NCBI GenBank assembly: GCA_031366605.1
Contig: JANLOO010000037.1
Span: forward strand, 1 to 64,000
Length of the DNA stretch: 64,000 nucleotides
Direction: 5' to 3'
Origin: CALMEC01 sp031366605
Lineage (GTDB): Bacteria > Actinomycetota > Thermoleophilia > Miltoncostaeales > Miltoncostaeaceae
Below are positions 7,272-16,136 of the stretch, piece by piece. Below the pieces are notes generated by a model that was not told the origin of the DNA, ran no database searches, and saw nothing but the letters and a program-made list of their open reading frames with translations. Both the position numbers and the translations under genes were made by a program. The stretch's first letter is position 1, and every line of letters begins with the position of its first letter.

Positions 7272-8489
7272 ATGTCCATGCTTCCGCCTCTGCAACCGCC
7301 CACCGCACCCCAACAGCCGCCCCGCCGCCGGGGTCGTTGGCTTGCCGGCGCAATCATTCCCGCCGCCATCGGTGCGGGCGTCGCACTCGGTGTCGCAACG
7401 CTGGTGAATGACGACACCTCGTCGCGAACCGTGACCGTGACGGAGCGCCCCGCGACGGCGACGACGACCGGGGACACCACCACCCCCGGCCCTGCTCCGG
7501 CCGCGCCGACCACGGGCACATCGAGCGGGGGTGACAGCGCCGAGAGCGTCCAGCAGATCGTCAAGGACTCATCACCTGGCGTGGTGCTCGTCGAGCAGCC
7601 CAAGGGACTGGGCTCGGGGTTCTTGATCGACCCGCAAGGACACATCCTGACCAACGCACACGTCGTCGACGGCGCAGCGAAGGTCACCGTCACGTATTCG
7701 GACGGGACGACTCAGGACGCCAGGGTGCTTGCGGAAGACCGCACGATCGACCTGGCCGTGCTCGATGCCGGCACGCCACCCGCGTCCGCCAAGCCGCTCC
7801 CACTTGGCCAGAGCCGCGACCTGACCGTTGGCGATCCGGTCGTCGCGATCGGCAACCCGCTGGGATTCGAGCGCACCGCCACGACGGGCATCGTGTCGGC
7901 CGTCAAGCGGCAGATCTGCTCACCCAACCAGTCTGCGATCGCCAACGCCATCCAGACCGACGCGGCGATCAATCAGGGCAACTCGGGCGGGCCGCTGCTC
8001 GATCGCCGGGCCCGCGTCGTCGGCATCAACTCACAGATCGTGAGCCAGGGCGGTGGCTTTGAGGGCATCGGGTTCGCGGTGCCCATCGACACCGTCCGCC
8101 CCGTCGCCCAGGGGATCATCGCCGGGGGCAAGCCTCAGCACGCATGGATCGGGATCATCGGCGAGCCGCTGACCCCGAAACTCGCCGACGATCTGGGCGT
8201 CCCCGGCACGACCGGTGTGGCACTGCGTCGTGTCGATGACCGCGGCCCCTCCAAGAAGGCCGGCCTGCACGGGTCGAGCGCGACCGATAAGGCGCCCCCG
8301 AAGGGCGGCGACATCATCGTCGAGATCGCGGGACGACCAATCCGCGACTTTGGCGACCTGAGCGAGGAGATCGGGAGCCGCAGGGTCGGCGAGACCGTCG
8401 ACGTCACGGTGCTCCGGGACAGCAAACAAGTGGCTGTCAAGCTGACGCTTCAAGACCGACCCGACAACCTCGGCGGCACATGCCAGTAG
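7272..8489 (+). CDS. Membrane-anchored HtrA/DegP-type serine protease
   Basis: A 405-residue S1C protease. A cytoplasmic Pro-rich tail precedes one membrane segment (about 24-45), then a Thr/Pro-rich linker. The trypsin-like domain has catalytic His130 (TNAHVV), Asp160 (TIDLAVL) and Ser238 (NQGNSGGP). A C-terminal PDZ domain follows from about residue 290. Such proteins degrade or refold damaged envelope proteins. The divergent two-component pair resembles the mycobacterial MprAB-PepD arrangement. The last 10 nt overlap the acetyltransferase gene. Confidence 0.92.
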   Translation: MSMLPPLQPPTAPQQPPRRRGRWLAGAIIPAAIGAGVALGVATLVNDDTSSRTVTVTERPATATTTGDTTTPGPAPAAPTTGTSSGGDSAESVQQIVKDSSPGVVLVEQPKGLGSGFLIDPQGHILTNAHVVDGAAKVTVTYSDGTTQDARVLAEDRTIDLAVLDAGTPPASAKPLPLGQSRDLTVGDPVVAIGNPLGFERTATTGIVSAVKRQICSPNQSAIANAIQTDAAINQGNSGGPLLDRRARVVGINSQIVSQGGGFEGIGFAVPIDTVRPVAQGIIAGGKPQHAWIGIIGEPLTPKLADDLGVPGTTGVALRRVDDRGPSKKAGLHGSSATDKAPPKGGDIIVEIAGRPIRDFGDLSEEIGSRRVGETVDVTVLRDSKQVAVKLTLQDRPDNLGGTCQ

Positions 8490-9010
8490 CGGGACTTGCA
8501 ATCCGCCGGGCGACGGCGCAGGACGCGGCGCACATCGGCGTCATCTACGACGAGGCCATCGACGGCGGCGCGGCGACGTTCGCGACCGGTCCACACAGCC
8601 AGGACGAGCGGCGAGGTTGGCTCGCCGGGCGGGCGGCGACAGCCCCGGTCTTCGTCGGAGAAGACGCCGGTCATCTGGTCGCGTGGTCCGCGCTGGCGCC
8701 GTTCTCGCATCGGTCCTGGTACAGCGGTGTGGGCGAGTACACGGTCTACGTCGCGGGGGGGGCACGCGGCCGCGGCGTGGGTCGGGCGATGCTCGATCAC
8801 CTGGTCATCGAGGCCCCCACGTTCGGCTACTGGAAGCTGGTCGGGCTGATCTTCCCGGAGAACACGGCCGGGCTCGCGCTGGCGCGCGGAGGTGCGTTCG
8901 GCGTCGTCGGGCGCCTGCAGGCGCATGGACGCCTCAACGACGAGTGGCGGGACGTGATGCTGCTCGAACGGCATTTGGAGGTCGCGTCCCACGCCGCCCA
9001 TGACGTGTGA
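8480..9010 (+). CDS. GNAT acetyltransferase, phosphinothricin-acetyltransferase-like
   Basis: A 176-residue GNAT protein. It opens IRRATAQDAAHIGVIYDEAI, has the acetyl-CoA loop GGARGRGVGRAM near residues 93-104, and ends with GLALARGGAFGVVGRL. The pattern (IYDEAI..ATFAT, Y(T/V)VYV.., N..G) matches the Pat/Bar/YncA branch that N-acetylates phosphinothricin or amino-acid analogues such as methionine sulfone. The real substrate is not predictable. It overlaps htrA by 10 nt, so it is probably co-transcribed. Confidence 0.8.
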   Translation: MPVAGLAIRRATAQDAAHIGVIYDEAIDGGAATFATGPHSQDERRGWLAGRAATAPVFVGEDAGHLVAWSALAPFSHRSWYSGVGEYTVYVAGGARGRGVGRAMLDHLVIEAPTFGYWKLVGLIFPENTAGLALARGGAFGVVGRLQAHGRLNDEWRDVMLLERHLEVASHAAHDV

Positions 9011-9020
9011 GTCGCCCCGA

Positions 9021-9037
9021 CCCACGGGGCCCGTGGT
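9021..9037. repeat. Palindrome CCCACGG-N3-CCGTGGT
   Basis: CCCACGG (9021-9027) and CCGTGGT (9031-9037) give a 6-bp symmetric core with a 3-nt centre. It lies between the acetyltransferase stop and the next start. The same core, CCACGG-N3-CCGTGG, recurs at 44153-44169 over a promoter, so an operator is as likely as a terminator. Confidence 0.4.
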
Positions 9038-9079
9038 CCTGCACCGAGCGGGAGACCGCCCATAGGCCGCCCGGCCGCC

Positions 9080-10432
9080 GTGGCGGAGCGGCGTGGCGAG
9101 AGACACGTCAATCGCACCCGTGGTGCGGGGCTTGCTGCCGCGGTCGTTGCAGTCGCTGCGCTCCTGGTGAGCGGGTATCGGACATCGGGCAGGTCGTCCT
9201 CCTGCGCCGCACCCTCCTCGCCGCCCGCGACCCTGAGCGGCAATGACCGACGCGACCCGGTCGTCGCGTCCGATGGCGGCGGTGGGATCGTGGCGATGTG
9301 GGAGAGCCTGACGGGCGGCCCCGTCGAGGCTGCCGTACACACGCCCACCGGCCCGTGGTCGACGGCGGCGCCACTGTCGGCGCCGTTTGCGCGGTTCCCC
9401 TCAGTCGCCGTCAACCCCACCGGGGCGGCGGTCGCCGCCTGGCAGATTCCGGAGTCGGTGCAGACAACGGCCGTGCAGGTCGCCACCCGCGACGCCACTG
9501 GAGCATGGAGCCCCCCATTCGACGTCTCACCCGCCCGGCGACATGCGCGCGAACCACAGATCGCATTGACCGGCAATGGCACGGCGCTGCTCGTCTGGCG
9601 GCGTGATACGACCGGCGATGACACGGTGCTCGAAGTGACCGAACGTCCGCCTGATGGACAGTGGACCACACCTCAGACGCTCTCGGATCCGAGCGTGCGT
9701 TCAAAGCGACCGCGGCTTGCGGTCGCCCCGAACGGCGCCGCCGCATTGGTGTGGGAACAAACCGTCGACGGACGTCTGACGGTGGTCGCCGCAACACGCG
9801 CCGGCGATGGCCGATGGTCGGCTCCGCTGACGCTCAGTGGAACCACTGAAGCACACGAACCGGACGTGGCGATCGGACCGACAGGCACAGCGACGGCGGT
9901 CTGGATCGACGAAACCGAGAACGGCGTCGCGGTGATGGCGGCATCGCATTCCGGGGATGGGACGTGGTCACCACCTGTCGCGATCGGACGCGGCTCCGCA
10001 CTGCCCCACGAGACGCCGCGCCCAGGTCGAGCCGACACCGGTGCCGACGTGGCCGTGCTGCGTGACGGACGGATCGCCGCAGCGTGGACCACGGTCGACA
10101 CTGGGACCAATCGCGCCCAAACTGCGATGACCCAACCTGACGGCACCTGGGGCGCCGCGACCGCGCTCTCCAAACCCGGCGCGGCCGCAAGCGGCGTTCA
10201 GGTGACCGCACTCGCCGGCGGCGGCGCGGCCGCCGGGTGGGAAGAGCTCGACGGCGGCCTGATCCGCGCCCACGTGGCCCGTCTTGCTCCTGACGGATCA
10301 GCCCCGCTGTGCACGGCTGTGACCACTGCCGTCGCCGAAAGCGGAGCGGTGCGTCTCGTCGGTGGCTCCGCCCCGACCGCGGTGTTCGTCGACTTCAATC
10401 GCAGTCGCGTGCAGGCGGCGCAGATCCCATGA
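9080..10432 (+). CDS. Secreted repeat protein, predicted beta-propeller
   Basis: A 450-residue protein with an N-terminal hydrophobic segment (about 15-32) that looks like a signal peptide or anchor. At least six repeats of about 50 residues follow, with a recurring pattern of A-V-x-P-x-G-x-A-x-A-x-W and then G-x-W-S-x-P-x-x-L-S. This spacing fits blades of a beta-propeller. No catalytic motif is visible. Start GTG 9080 has no clear Shine-Dalgarno. The stop overlaps the following GT87 gene (ATGA), so the two are coupled. Function unknown. Confidence 0.7.
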   Translation: MAERRGERHVNRTRGAGLAAAVVAVAALLVSGYRTSGRSSSCAAPSSPPATLSGNDRRDPVVASDGGGGIVAMWESLTGGPVEAAVHTPTGPWSTAAPLSAPFARFPSVAVNPTGAAVAAWQIPESVQTTAVQVATRDATGAWSPPFDVSPARRHAREPQIALTGNGTALLVWRRDTTGDDTVLEVTERPPDGQWTTPQTLSDPSVRSKRPRLAVAPNGAAALVWEQTVDGRLTVVAATRAGDGRWSAPLTLSGTTEAHEPDVAIGPTGTATAVWIDETENGVAVMAASHSGDGTWSPPVAIGRGSALPHETPRPGRADTGADVAVLRDGRIAAAWTTVDTGTNRAQTAMTQPDGTWGAATALSKPGAAASGVQVTALAGGGAAAGWEELDGGLIRAHVARLAPDGSAPLCTAVTTAVAESGAVRLVGGSAPTAVFVDFNRSRVQAAQIP

Positions 10433-11652
10433 AACGCGCAGCCGGTGTGACCATCACCCTCTGCATCGGCGTCTGGGTCCTTGCACGGTGGGTGATCTTC
10501 GACTACTTCCAACTGGGCGACACCCGCGTGTATGAACACGCCGCGCGCATGATGGATGCGGGGGCGATCCCGTACCGCGATTTCGATGTGGAGTACCCGC
10601 CGCTCGCGACCGAGCTCTTTTGGCTTGTCGGTCGCGTACCGGGCGGCGACTACCAACTCGCATTCTCGATGACGATGCTGGCGTGCCTGATCGCGACGGC
10701 ACTGGCGGCGCTCCTCATCGCCCGCCGACTTGGTCTGAGTCGCGTTCGTACCGTGATCGCAGTCGCTGTCATCGCGCTGACCCCGGTCCTCTTGGGAACG
10801 CTGGTCCAAACCCGGTACGACCTGGTGCTCTCGGCGCTGCTGGGTTGGGTCTTGGTCGCCGCGCTGCACGATCGCTTCAAGTGGGCCTGGACGCTGCTGG
10901 CGATCGCAACGGCGGTCAAACTCATCCCGGTGCTGCTCGTTCCCGCGCTCGTCGTGTGGCACCGACATCGGCGATCGGGACGCCAGGCGTCGGTTGGGGC
11001 GACCGGCTTCGCAGCAGGGGTCGCGGCGACGTTCGCCCCGTTCTTCGCCATCGCGCCACGCCCCACGTGGCGGCTGTTCGCCTACCACCTGGACCGCCCA
11101 CCCGAGGTGGAGTCCCTCGGATCGTCCGTCCTCAACCTCACGGGCCTCGACTTCCGCCGGGTGCAGAGCTATGGCAGCGAAAACGTGACCGGACGGTGGG
11201 CCGATGCGTTCGCATCGCTGTCGACGCTGCTGATCGTCCTGAGCATCGCGACCGTGGCGCTGTGGATGTGGCGTGCGCTGCGCCGTGAATCAGGGGACGT
11301 GGCAGGCGTGTTCGTGGCGGCCGTCGCCGCGTCGCTCGTGGCAGCGGTCCTTCTGGGCAAGGTCATCTCGCCGCAGTACATGGTGTGGCTCCTGCCGGCC
11401 GTGCTGTTGGTGCCCGGCACGGGGGGACGCGTGGCAGTCGCCACCATGGTCGTCGCGATGCCGTTGACACAGCTCGTGTTCCCGGCGCTGTTCGCGACGT
11501 TTGTCGAGCGCGGCGCAGAGCTTCCCGCATGGCTGCTGTTCGCCAGAAACATGTTGCTGGTGGTGCTCGTCGCCGCCGTGTGGCCGCGCAGCCGCGACGC
11601 ACCTTCCCGGGTCGTTGACCAGCCTCTGGGCAAACAGCTGCAAACCCCGTGA
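10429..11652 (+). CDS. GT87-family polyprenyl-phosphate-dependent mannosyltransferase-like membrane protein
   Basis: A 407-residue polytopic protein with about 10 membrane segments. FDVEYPPLATELFW, near residue 45, holds the acidic E-Y-P-P motif characteristic of GT87 (DUF2029) GT-C glycosyltransferases. A basic loop WHRHRRSGR and KVISPQYMVWLLP come later, also typical of the family. Actinobacterial members add mannose or arabinose to lipoglycans from polyprenyl-phosphate donors. The acceptor here is unknown. ATG 10429 overlaps the previous stop. Confidence 0.75.
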   Translation: MKRAAGVTITLCIGVWVLARWVIFDYFQLGDTRVYEHAARMMDAGAIPYRDFDVEYPPLATELFWLVGRVPGGDYQLAFSMTMLACLIATALAALLIARRLGLSRVRTVIAVAVIALTPVLLGTLVQTRYDLVLSALLGWVLVAALHDRFKWAWTLLAIATAVKLIPVLLVPALVVWHRHRRSGRQASVGATGFAAGVAATFAPFFAIAPRPTWRLFAYHLDRPPEVESLGSSVLNLTGLDFRRVQSYGSENVTGRWADAFASLSTLLIVLSIATVALWMWRALRRESGDVAGVFVAAVAASLVAAVLLGKVISPQYMVWLLPAVLLVPGTGGRVAVATMVVAMPLTQLVFPALFATFVERGAELPAWLLFARNMLLVVLVAAVWPRSRDAPSRVVDQPLGKQLQTP

Positions 11653-11764
11653 CGCACTTCGGGGGCCGCGCAGCGATCCCTCACGACGGATCGAGCGGCT
11701 CGCCCCGACCGAGGCGCATCGTCGTCTGCCAAGATGGGGAGCGTCAGCCCAGGAAGGAATGACG

Positions 11765-12805
11765 ATGGCCAAGAGCGCCGCCCCCACGGCACAGAGCGGT
11801 CCGCCCGCCCGCCCCGAAGCGGAGCTGATGCGCGACATGTTCAGTCGAATGTGCCTGATCCGCAGGTTCGAGGAACGCGCGGCCGAGGAATACATGAAGG
11901 GCAACATCGGTGGGTTCCTGCATCTTGCGATCGGTGAAGAAGCCGCTGTCGTCGGCACGATCACCGCGCTGCGCCCCACCGACCCGATCACGTCGACCTA
12001 TCGCGAGCATGGCCAGGCCCTCGCGCGCGGCAGCGACCCCAAGGCCGTCATGGCCGAGCTGTTCGGACGATCGACCGGCATCTGCGGCGGACTCGGCGGC
12101 TCGATGCATCTGATGGACATCGGCCGCCACTTCTACGGCGGCTACGGCATCGTCGGTGGCTCGATCCCCCTCGCCGTCGGACTCGCTTGGGCGATTCAGT
12201 ACCGCGAGGACGACGGCGTCGCGCTCGCCATGTTCGGCGATGGCGCCTCCAACCAGGGGGTCCTCGCCGAAGTCATGAACATGGCTGAGCTGTGGGACCT
12301 CCCCGTCGTGTTCTTCGTGCTCAACAACCAGTACGGCATGGGCACGGCGGTGGAGCGCGCGAGCGCCGAGCCGGATTTGTTCAAGCGGGCCGAGGCGTTC
12401 AGCATGCCGGCACGGCAGGTCGACGGCATGGACGTCCTGGCCGTCCACGCGGCGGTCAAGGAGGCCGCGCGCATGGCACGCGAGGGCACGCCGTCGATGA
12501 TCGAAGCCAAGGCCTACCGCTACCGTGGGCACTCGATGAGCGACCCCGACACAACGCGCGCCACCGAAGAGAAAGAGCGCTGGCAGGCACGCGATCCGCT
12601 CGTGACCTTCGAACGCATCCTGCTTGGCGATGGGGTGATGACGCGCGAGGAGATCGACACGGTGCGCGATCAGGTCACGGCAAACGTTGAGGAGGCCGTC
12701 ACGTTCGCCGACCAGAGCCCGGCGGTCCCCGAAACCGAACTGGCCCGCCACGTCTACGCGCACCCTTGGAACGACGACCCGCGCGGCAGCGCCCTGACCA
12801 GATGA
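11765..12805 (+). CDS. pdhA: Pyruvate dehydrogenase E1 component, alpha subunit
   Basis: A 346-residue thiamine-diphosphate E1 alpha subunit. The ThDP/Mg motif runs from FGDGASNQG to LNN (about 162-190), TYREHGQALARG and GGLGGSMH form the active-site region, and YRYRGHSMSDP is the phosphorylation-loop signature typical of pyruvate dehydrogenase. It decarboxylates pyruvate and, with the beta subunit, reductively acetylates the E2 lipoyl group. I chose ATG 11765 because AGGAAGG ends 7 nt before it; ATG 11759 is in frame. It overlaps pdhB by 4 nt. Confidence 0.92.
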   Translation: MAKSAAPTAQSGPPARPEAELMRDMFSRMCLIRRFEERAAEEYMKGNIGGFLHLAIGEEAAVVGTITALRPTDPITSTYREHGQALARGSDPKAVMAELFGRSTGICGGLGGSMHLMDIGRHFYGGYGIVGGSIPLAVGLAWAIQYREDDGVALAMFGDGASNQGVLAEVMNMAELWDLPVVFFVLNNQYGMGTAVERASAEPDLFKRAEAFSMPARQVDGMDVLAVHAAVKEAARMAREGTPSMIEAKAYRYRGHSMSDPDTTRATEEKERWQARDPLVTFERILLGDGVMTREEIDTVRDQVTANVEEAVTFADQSPAVPETELARHVYAHPWNDDPRGSALTR

Positions 12806-13809
12806 GCACTGCCGCGCCAACGGCGGCCAAAGACGTGTCCTACCGCGAGGCGCTGACGCAAGCAATGCGCGAGGAGCTCCTTCGTGACGACAACGTCTTC
12901 GTCATGGGTGAGGACGTCGGTCAGTTCGAAGGCGCGTTCAAGGTGACACGCGGCCTACTCGCGGAGTTCGGCCCGCGGCGCATCGTGGACACCCCGATCA
13001 GCGAAGCCGGGTTTGCGGGGATCGGCATCGGCGCGGCGATGAGCGGTCTGCGGCCGGTCCTCGAGATGATGACGGTCAACTTCTCGATTCTCGCGTTGGA
13101 CCAGATCGTCAACAACGCGGCGAAGGTCCGGTACATGTTCGGCGGCCAGGTCGCCTGCCCGCTCGTCATCCGAATGCCGGGCGGCGCCGGGCATCAGCTG
13201 GCCGCCCAGCACAGTCACTCACTGGATGCGTGGTACACCCACGTACCCGGGTTGAAGGTGGCGTGCCCCTCGACCCCCTACGACGCCAAGGGGCTCCTGA
13301 AGACCGCCATCCGCGACGACGACCCGGTCATCTTCTTGGAGAGCGAAGGCCTGTACGCAAAGAAGGGGCCCGTCGGCGGTCCCGACGATCTGGTTCCGTT
13401 TGGACGTGCGGCGATCCGTCGCACCGGCAAACACTGCACGATCATCGCGCACTCCCGGATGGTGTGGGTGTCGCTCGCTGCCGCAGAAGAGCTCGCCAAG
13501 GACGGCATCGAGTGCGAGGTCATCGACCCGCGCACGTTCCGGCCTCTGGACATCGAGACCCTGGCCACCAGCGTCCGCGCAACGTCCAAGTGCGTCATCG
13601 TCGACGAGGGCTGGCCGGAGTGCGGTATCGCCGCCAACCTCTCCGCGCACCTCTACGACGCGTGCTTTGACTGGCTGGACGCGCCGATCCGCCGGATCAA
13701 CTGCGCGGACGTGCCGATCCCGTACGCCAAGAACCTGGAGCAGGCCGCGCTGCCACAGCCGGCTGACGTCGTCACGGCTGTGCGCGCACTCGTGCGAGGA
13801 AGGGGCTAG
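12802..13809 (+). CDS. pdhB: Pyruvate dehydrogenase E1 component, beta subunit
   Basis: A 335-residue E1 beta subunit, transketolase-like. Marks include SYREALTQAMREEL, VMGEDVGQFEGAFKVT, the active-site region TPISEAGFAGIGIGAAM, RMPGGAGHQLAAQHSHSLD with the conserved histidines, and a C-terminal transketolase domain (VIDPRTFRPLDIETL). It forms the alpha2beta2 E1 with the preceding subunit. Start ATG 12802 overlaps the pdhA stop. The gene is followed after 3 nt by E2. No E3 gene is in the window, so lipoamide dehydrogenase must be encoded elsewhere. Confidence 0.92.
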   Translation: MSTAAPTAAKDVSYREALTQAMREELLRDDNVFVMGEDVGQFEGAFKVTRGLLAEFGPRRIVDTPISEAGFAGIGIGAAMSGLRPVLEMMTVNFSILALDQIVNNAAKVRYMFGGQVACPLVIRMPGGAGHQLAAQHSHSLDAWYTHVPGLKVACPSTPYDAKGLLKTAIRDDDPVIFLESEGLYAKKGPVGGPDDLVPFGRAAIRRTGKHCTIIAHSRMVWVSLAAAEELAKDGIECEVIDPRTFRPLDIETLATSVRATSKCVIVDEGWPECGIAANLSAHLYDACFDWLDAPIRRINCADVPIPYAKNLEQAALPQPADVVTAVRALVRGRG

Positions 13810-13812
13810 CGA

Positions 13813-15180
13813 GTGGATTTCTTGATGCCAAAACTGTCGGACACGATGGAGGAAGGCACCGTCCTGCAATGGCTCAAGCCGGACGGCGCCGACGTGACCA
13901 AGGGCGAGCCGATTGTCGAGATCGAGACCGACAAGGCGAACATGATGGTGGAGGCCCCCGATTCGGGGCAACTTCAGATCGTCGCCCAGGTCGGCGACAG
14001 TTTGCCGATCGGTGCGCCGATCGCGACGATTGGCGCCGCCGGGGCTCCGACAGCGTCCACTGCGCCTCCCGCCGCCGCCGGCACCGAGCCCGCAGCCGCG
14101 ACCGAGGCCGGCGTTGAGGCAACCGGGATCCCAACGGCCGACGACGGCACCGGATCGTCAATCGGGCCCGAGGTCCGGCTGCCCGAGGCATACCCCGGCG
14201 CCGTTGACGACGACCCACACCCCACGCCGGCTGCGGCGCCGCCGGCGCCTGTGGCTCCGACGCCGCCGGCCGAGGCCGAGGGCGATCAGGTACGGGCCTC
14301 GCCATTGGCACGACGATTGGCAGACGAGTTGGGCGTCGACCTGTCGGCGGTCCAGGGGACCGGTCCAGCAGGTCGCATCGTCCGTGACGACGTCACCGCT
14401 GCTGCGGCGGCGACGGCCACCACGGCGAGCCCTGCCCCAACCACATCGCAGCCATCGGCTGCCGTACCCGCTGCGCCCGCCGCATCGCCGGCTGTCCCTG
14501 GCGAGCGCATCCCGCTGACCCGGCTGCAGCGAACCGTCGCCAAGCGCATGGCCGAGTCCAAGCCGGGAGCCCCGCACTTCTATCTGCAACGCGACGTCGA
14601 CGTGACCGCATTGATCGCCCTCCGCAGAGAACTCGTCGCAGCCTCGCCCGAGGGCCAGGGACCCTCGGTCAACGACCTGCTCATCCGCGCGGTTGCATTG
14701 GCGACCGCGGAACGGCCTGATGCCGTCAGCCGGTTCGACGGCGACGCACTCGTCGCACCTTCCGGCACACACGTCGGCGTGGCCGTGGCCGTCCCTGGCG
14801 GGCTCTTGGTCCCGGTGATTCGCACCGCCGACACCAAGCGTGTGGGCGAGATCGCAACCGAGGTCCGCGTGCTTGCCGGCCGCTGTCGCGATGGCACGAT
14901 CACACCGCCAGAGCTCGAGGGCTCGGTCATCACGATCAGCAACCTCGGCATGTTCGGCATTGACCGCTTCCTCGCGGTCATCAATCCCCCCGAGACCGCC
15001 ATCTTGGCGGTCGGACGGGCCAAGCCGAGTGCCGTCGTGATCGACGGGGCCGTCGCCGTGCGTGACGTGATGACGCTCACGCTCTCGGTCGATCACCGCG
15101 CGGTCTACGGAGCCGAGGCGGCCACGTTCCTGGCCAGGATCACCGAGCTGCTCGAACGCCCCGGGGCACTGGTGTTGTAG
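13813..15180 (+). CDS. pdhC: Dihydrolipoamide acetyltransferase (E2) of pyruvate dehydrogenase
   Basis: A 455-residue E2 with one lipoyl domain (Lys41 in EIETDKANMMV), an Ala/Pro-rich linker, a peripheral-subunit-binding domain (about 158-192, SPLARRLADELGVDLSAVQGTG), a second linker and the catalytic domain. The usual HxxxDG motif reads HRAVYG (His428, Tyr432), so Tyr replaces the structural Asp. As I recall, plastid and cyanobacterial E2s share this change. GTG 13813 follows pdhB by 3 nt. The lipoyl lysine would be served by lipB a little downstream. Confidence 0.9.
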   Translation: MDFLMPKLSDTMEEGTVLQWLKPDGADVTKGEPIVEIETDKANMMVEAPDSGQLQIVAQVGDSLPIGAPIATIGAAGAPTASTAPPAAAGTEPAAATEAGVEATGIPTADDGTGSSIGPEVRLPEAYPGAVDDDPHPTPAAAPPAPVAPTPPAEAEGDQVRASPLARRLADELGVDLSAVQGTGPAGRIVRDDVTAAAAATATTASPAPTTSQPSAAVPAAPAASPAVPGERIPLTRLQRTVAKRMAESKPGAPHFYLQRDVDVTALIALRRELVAASPEGQGPSVNDLLIRAVALATAERPDAVSRFDGDALVAPSGTHVGVAVAVPGGLLVPVIRTADTKRVGEIATEVRVLAGRCRDGTITPPELEGSVITISNLGMFGIDRFLAVINPPETAILAVGRAKPSAVVIDGAVAVRDVMTLTLSVDHRAVYGAEAATFLARITELLERPGALVL

Positions 15181-15260
15181 ACCTCCTGTGGCCGGCGTGT
15201 CATCGGCGGGTCCAGCGCCGGATCGACGAGGTCGAGGTACCTGTCTCGACTTTCGGCTAG

Positions 15261-15288
15261 TTGTTCCGACCGCGGGGTGCGGTACGAT
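15261..15288 (+). promoter_or_regulatory. Promoter of the methyltransferase-lipB pair
   Basis: TTGTTC (15261-15266), a 16-bp spacer and TACGAT (15283-15288) form a plausible SigA promoter. The transcript would have a leader of about 50 nt ending in AAGGAGG just before the TTG start. Confidence 0.5.
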
Positions 15289-15344
15289 CCAAGTCGGATC
15301 AAAAGTGGTGTCGATCCATTCCCGTGAGACGCAAGGAGGCAGTG

Positions 15345-16136
15345 TTGGACAATGGGAGCCACACCACGGGTACCGTCCCACTCAATGGGGTCGGTCGGGG
15401 GTACGGTGCGGTCCGGAGAGCCGACCCGCGCATCCTGCAACGCGTCGCCAAAGCCGTCGGCGGGGCACCATCCGTCGTCAACATCGGCGCCGGCACCGGC
15501 GCATACGAGCCGCCCAACCGGCGGGTCGTCGCGGTCGAGCCGAGCGACATGATGATCGCGCAACGCCGCGAAGGCGCCGCGCCCGTCGTCAAGGCGACCG
15601 CCGAGGCACTGCCGTTCAAAGACGGTGGGTACTCCGCCGCCATGGCGATCCTGACGATCCACCACTGGGACGATCCTCTGGCGGGCCTGCGCGAGATGCG
15701 GCGCGTCGCGCGGCGTCGCGCGGTTGTGCTGACCCTGGATCCCGAGGCCATCGGCGACTTCTGGTTCTACGACTACTTCCCCGACATCGCCCGAGCCGAT
15801 GCACATCGATTCCCGTCGATCGACGCGGTCACCCACACGCTCGGCGGCGATGTCCGCGTCGAGGTCGTGCCGATTCCCCATGACTGTCGCGACGGATTCC
15901 TGGCTGCCTACTGGCGCCGACCCTCGTCCTACCTGGCAAGCCATGTCCGGCGCAACATCTCGACGCTCGCGGCGGTCGGCGACGACGACCTGCTGGACGG
16001 TCTTGGCCGGCTCTCCGAGGACCTGCGCTCCGGTGCATGGGAGCGCGCGAACGTCTGGCTCACAGAGCGCGACGAGTTGGACCTGGGCTACCGTCTGGTC
16101 GTCGCCGAGTACGGAGACCCTCCCGCGGCGGCGTAG
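15345..16136 (+). CDS. Class I SAM-dependent methyltransferase
   Basis: A 263-residue methyltransferase of the Methyltransf_11 type. The SAM-binding glycine motif NIGAGTGAYE is followed by VVAVEPSDMMI, then ATAEALPFKDGGYSAA and LTIHHWDDPLAGLREMRRV, the standard UbiE-like motif series. Small-molecule methylation is likely but the acceptor is unknown. TTG 15345 lies 5 nt after a strong AAGGAGG; GTG 15342 is possible. It overlaps lipB by one nucleotide. Confidence 0.8.
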   Translation: MDNGSHTTGTVPLNGVGRGYGAVRRADPRILQRVAKAVGGAPSVVNIGAGTGAYEPPNRRVVAVEPSDMMIAQRREGAAPVVKATAEALPFKDGGYSAAMAILTIHHWDDPLAGLREMRRVARRRAVVLTLDPEAIGDFWFYDYFPDIARADAHRFPSIDAVTHTLGGDVRVEVVPIPHDCRDGFLAAYWRRPSSYLASHVRRNISTLAAVGDDDLLDGLGRLSEDLRSGAWERANVWLTERDELDLGYRLVVAEYGDPPAAA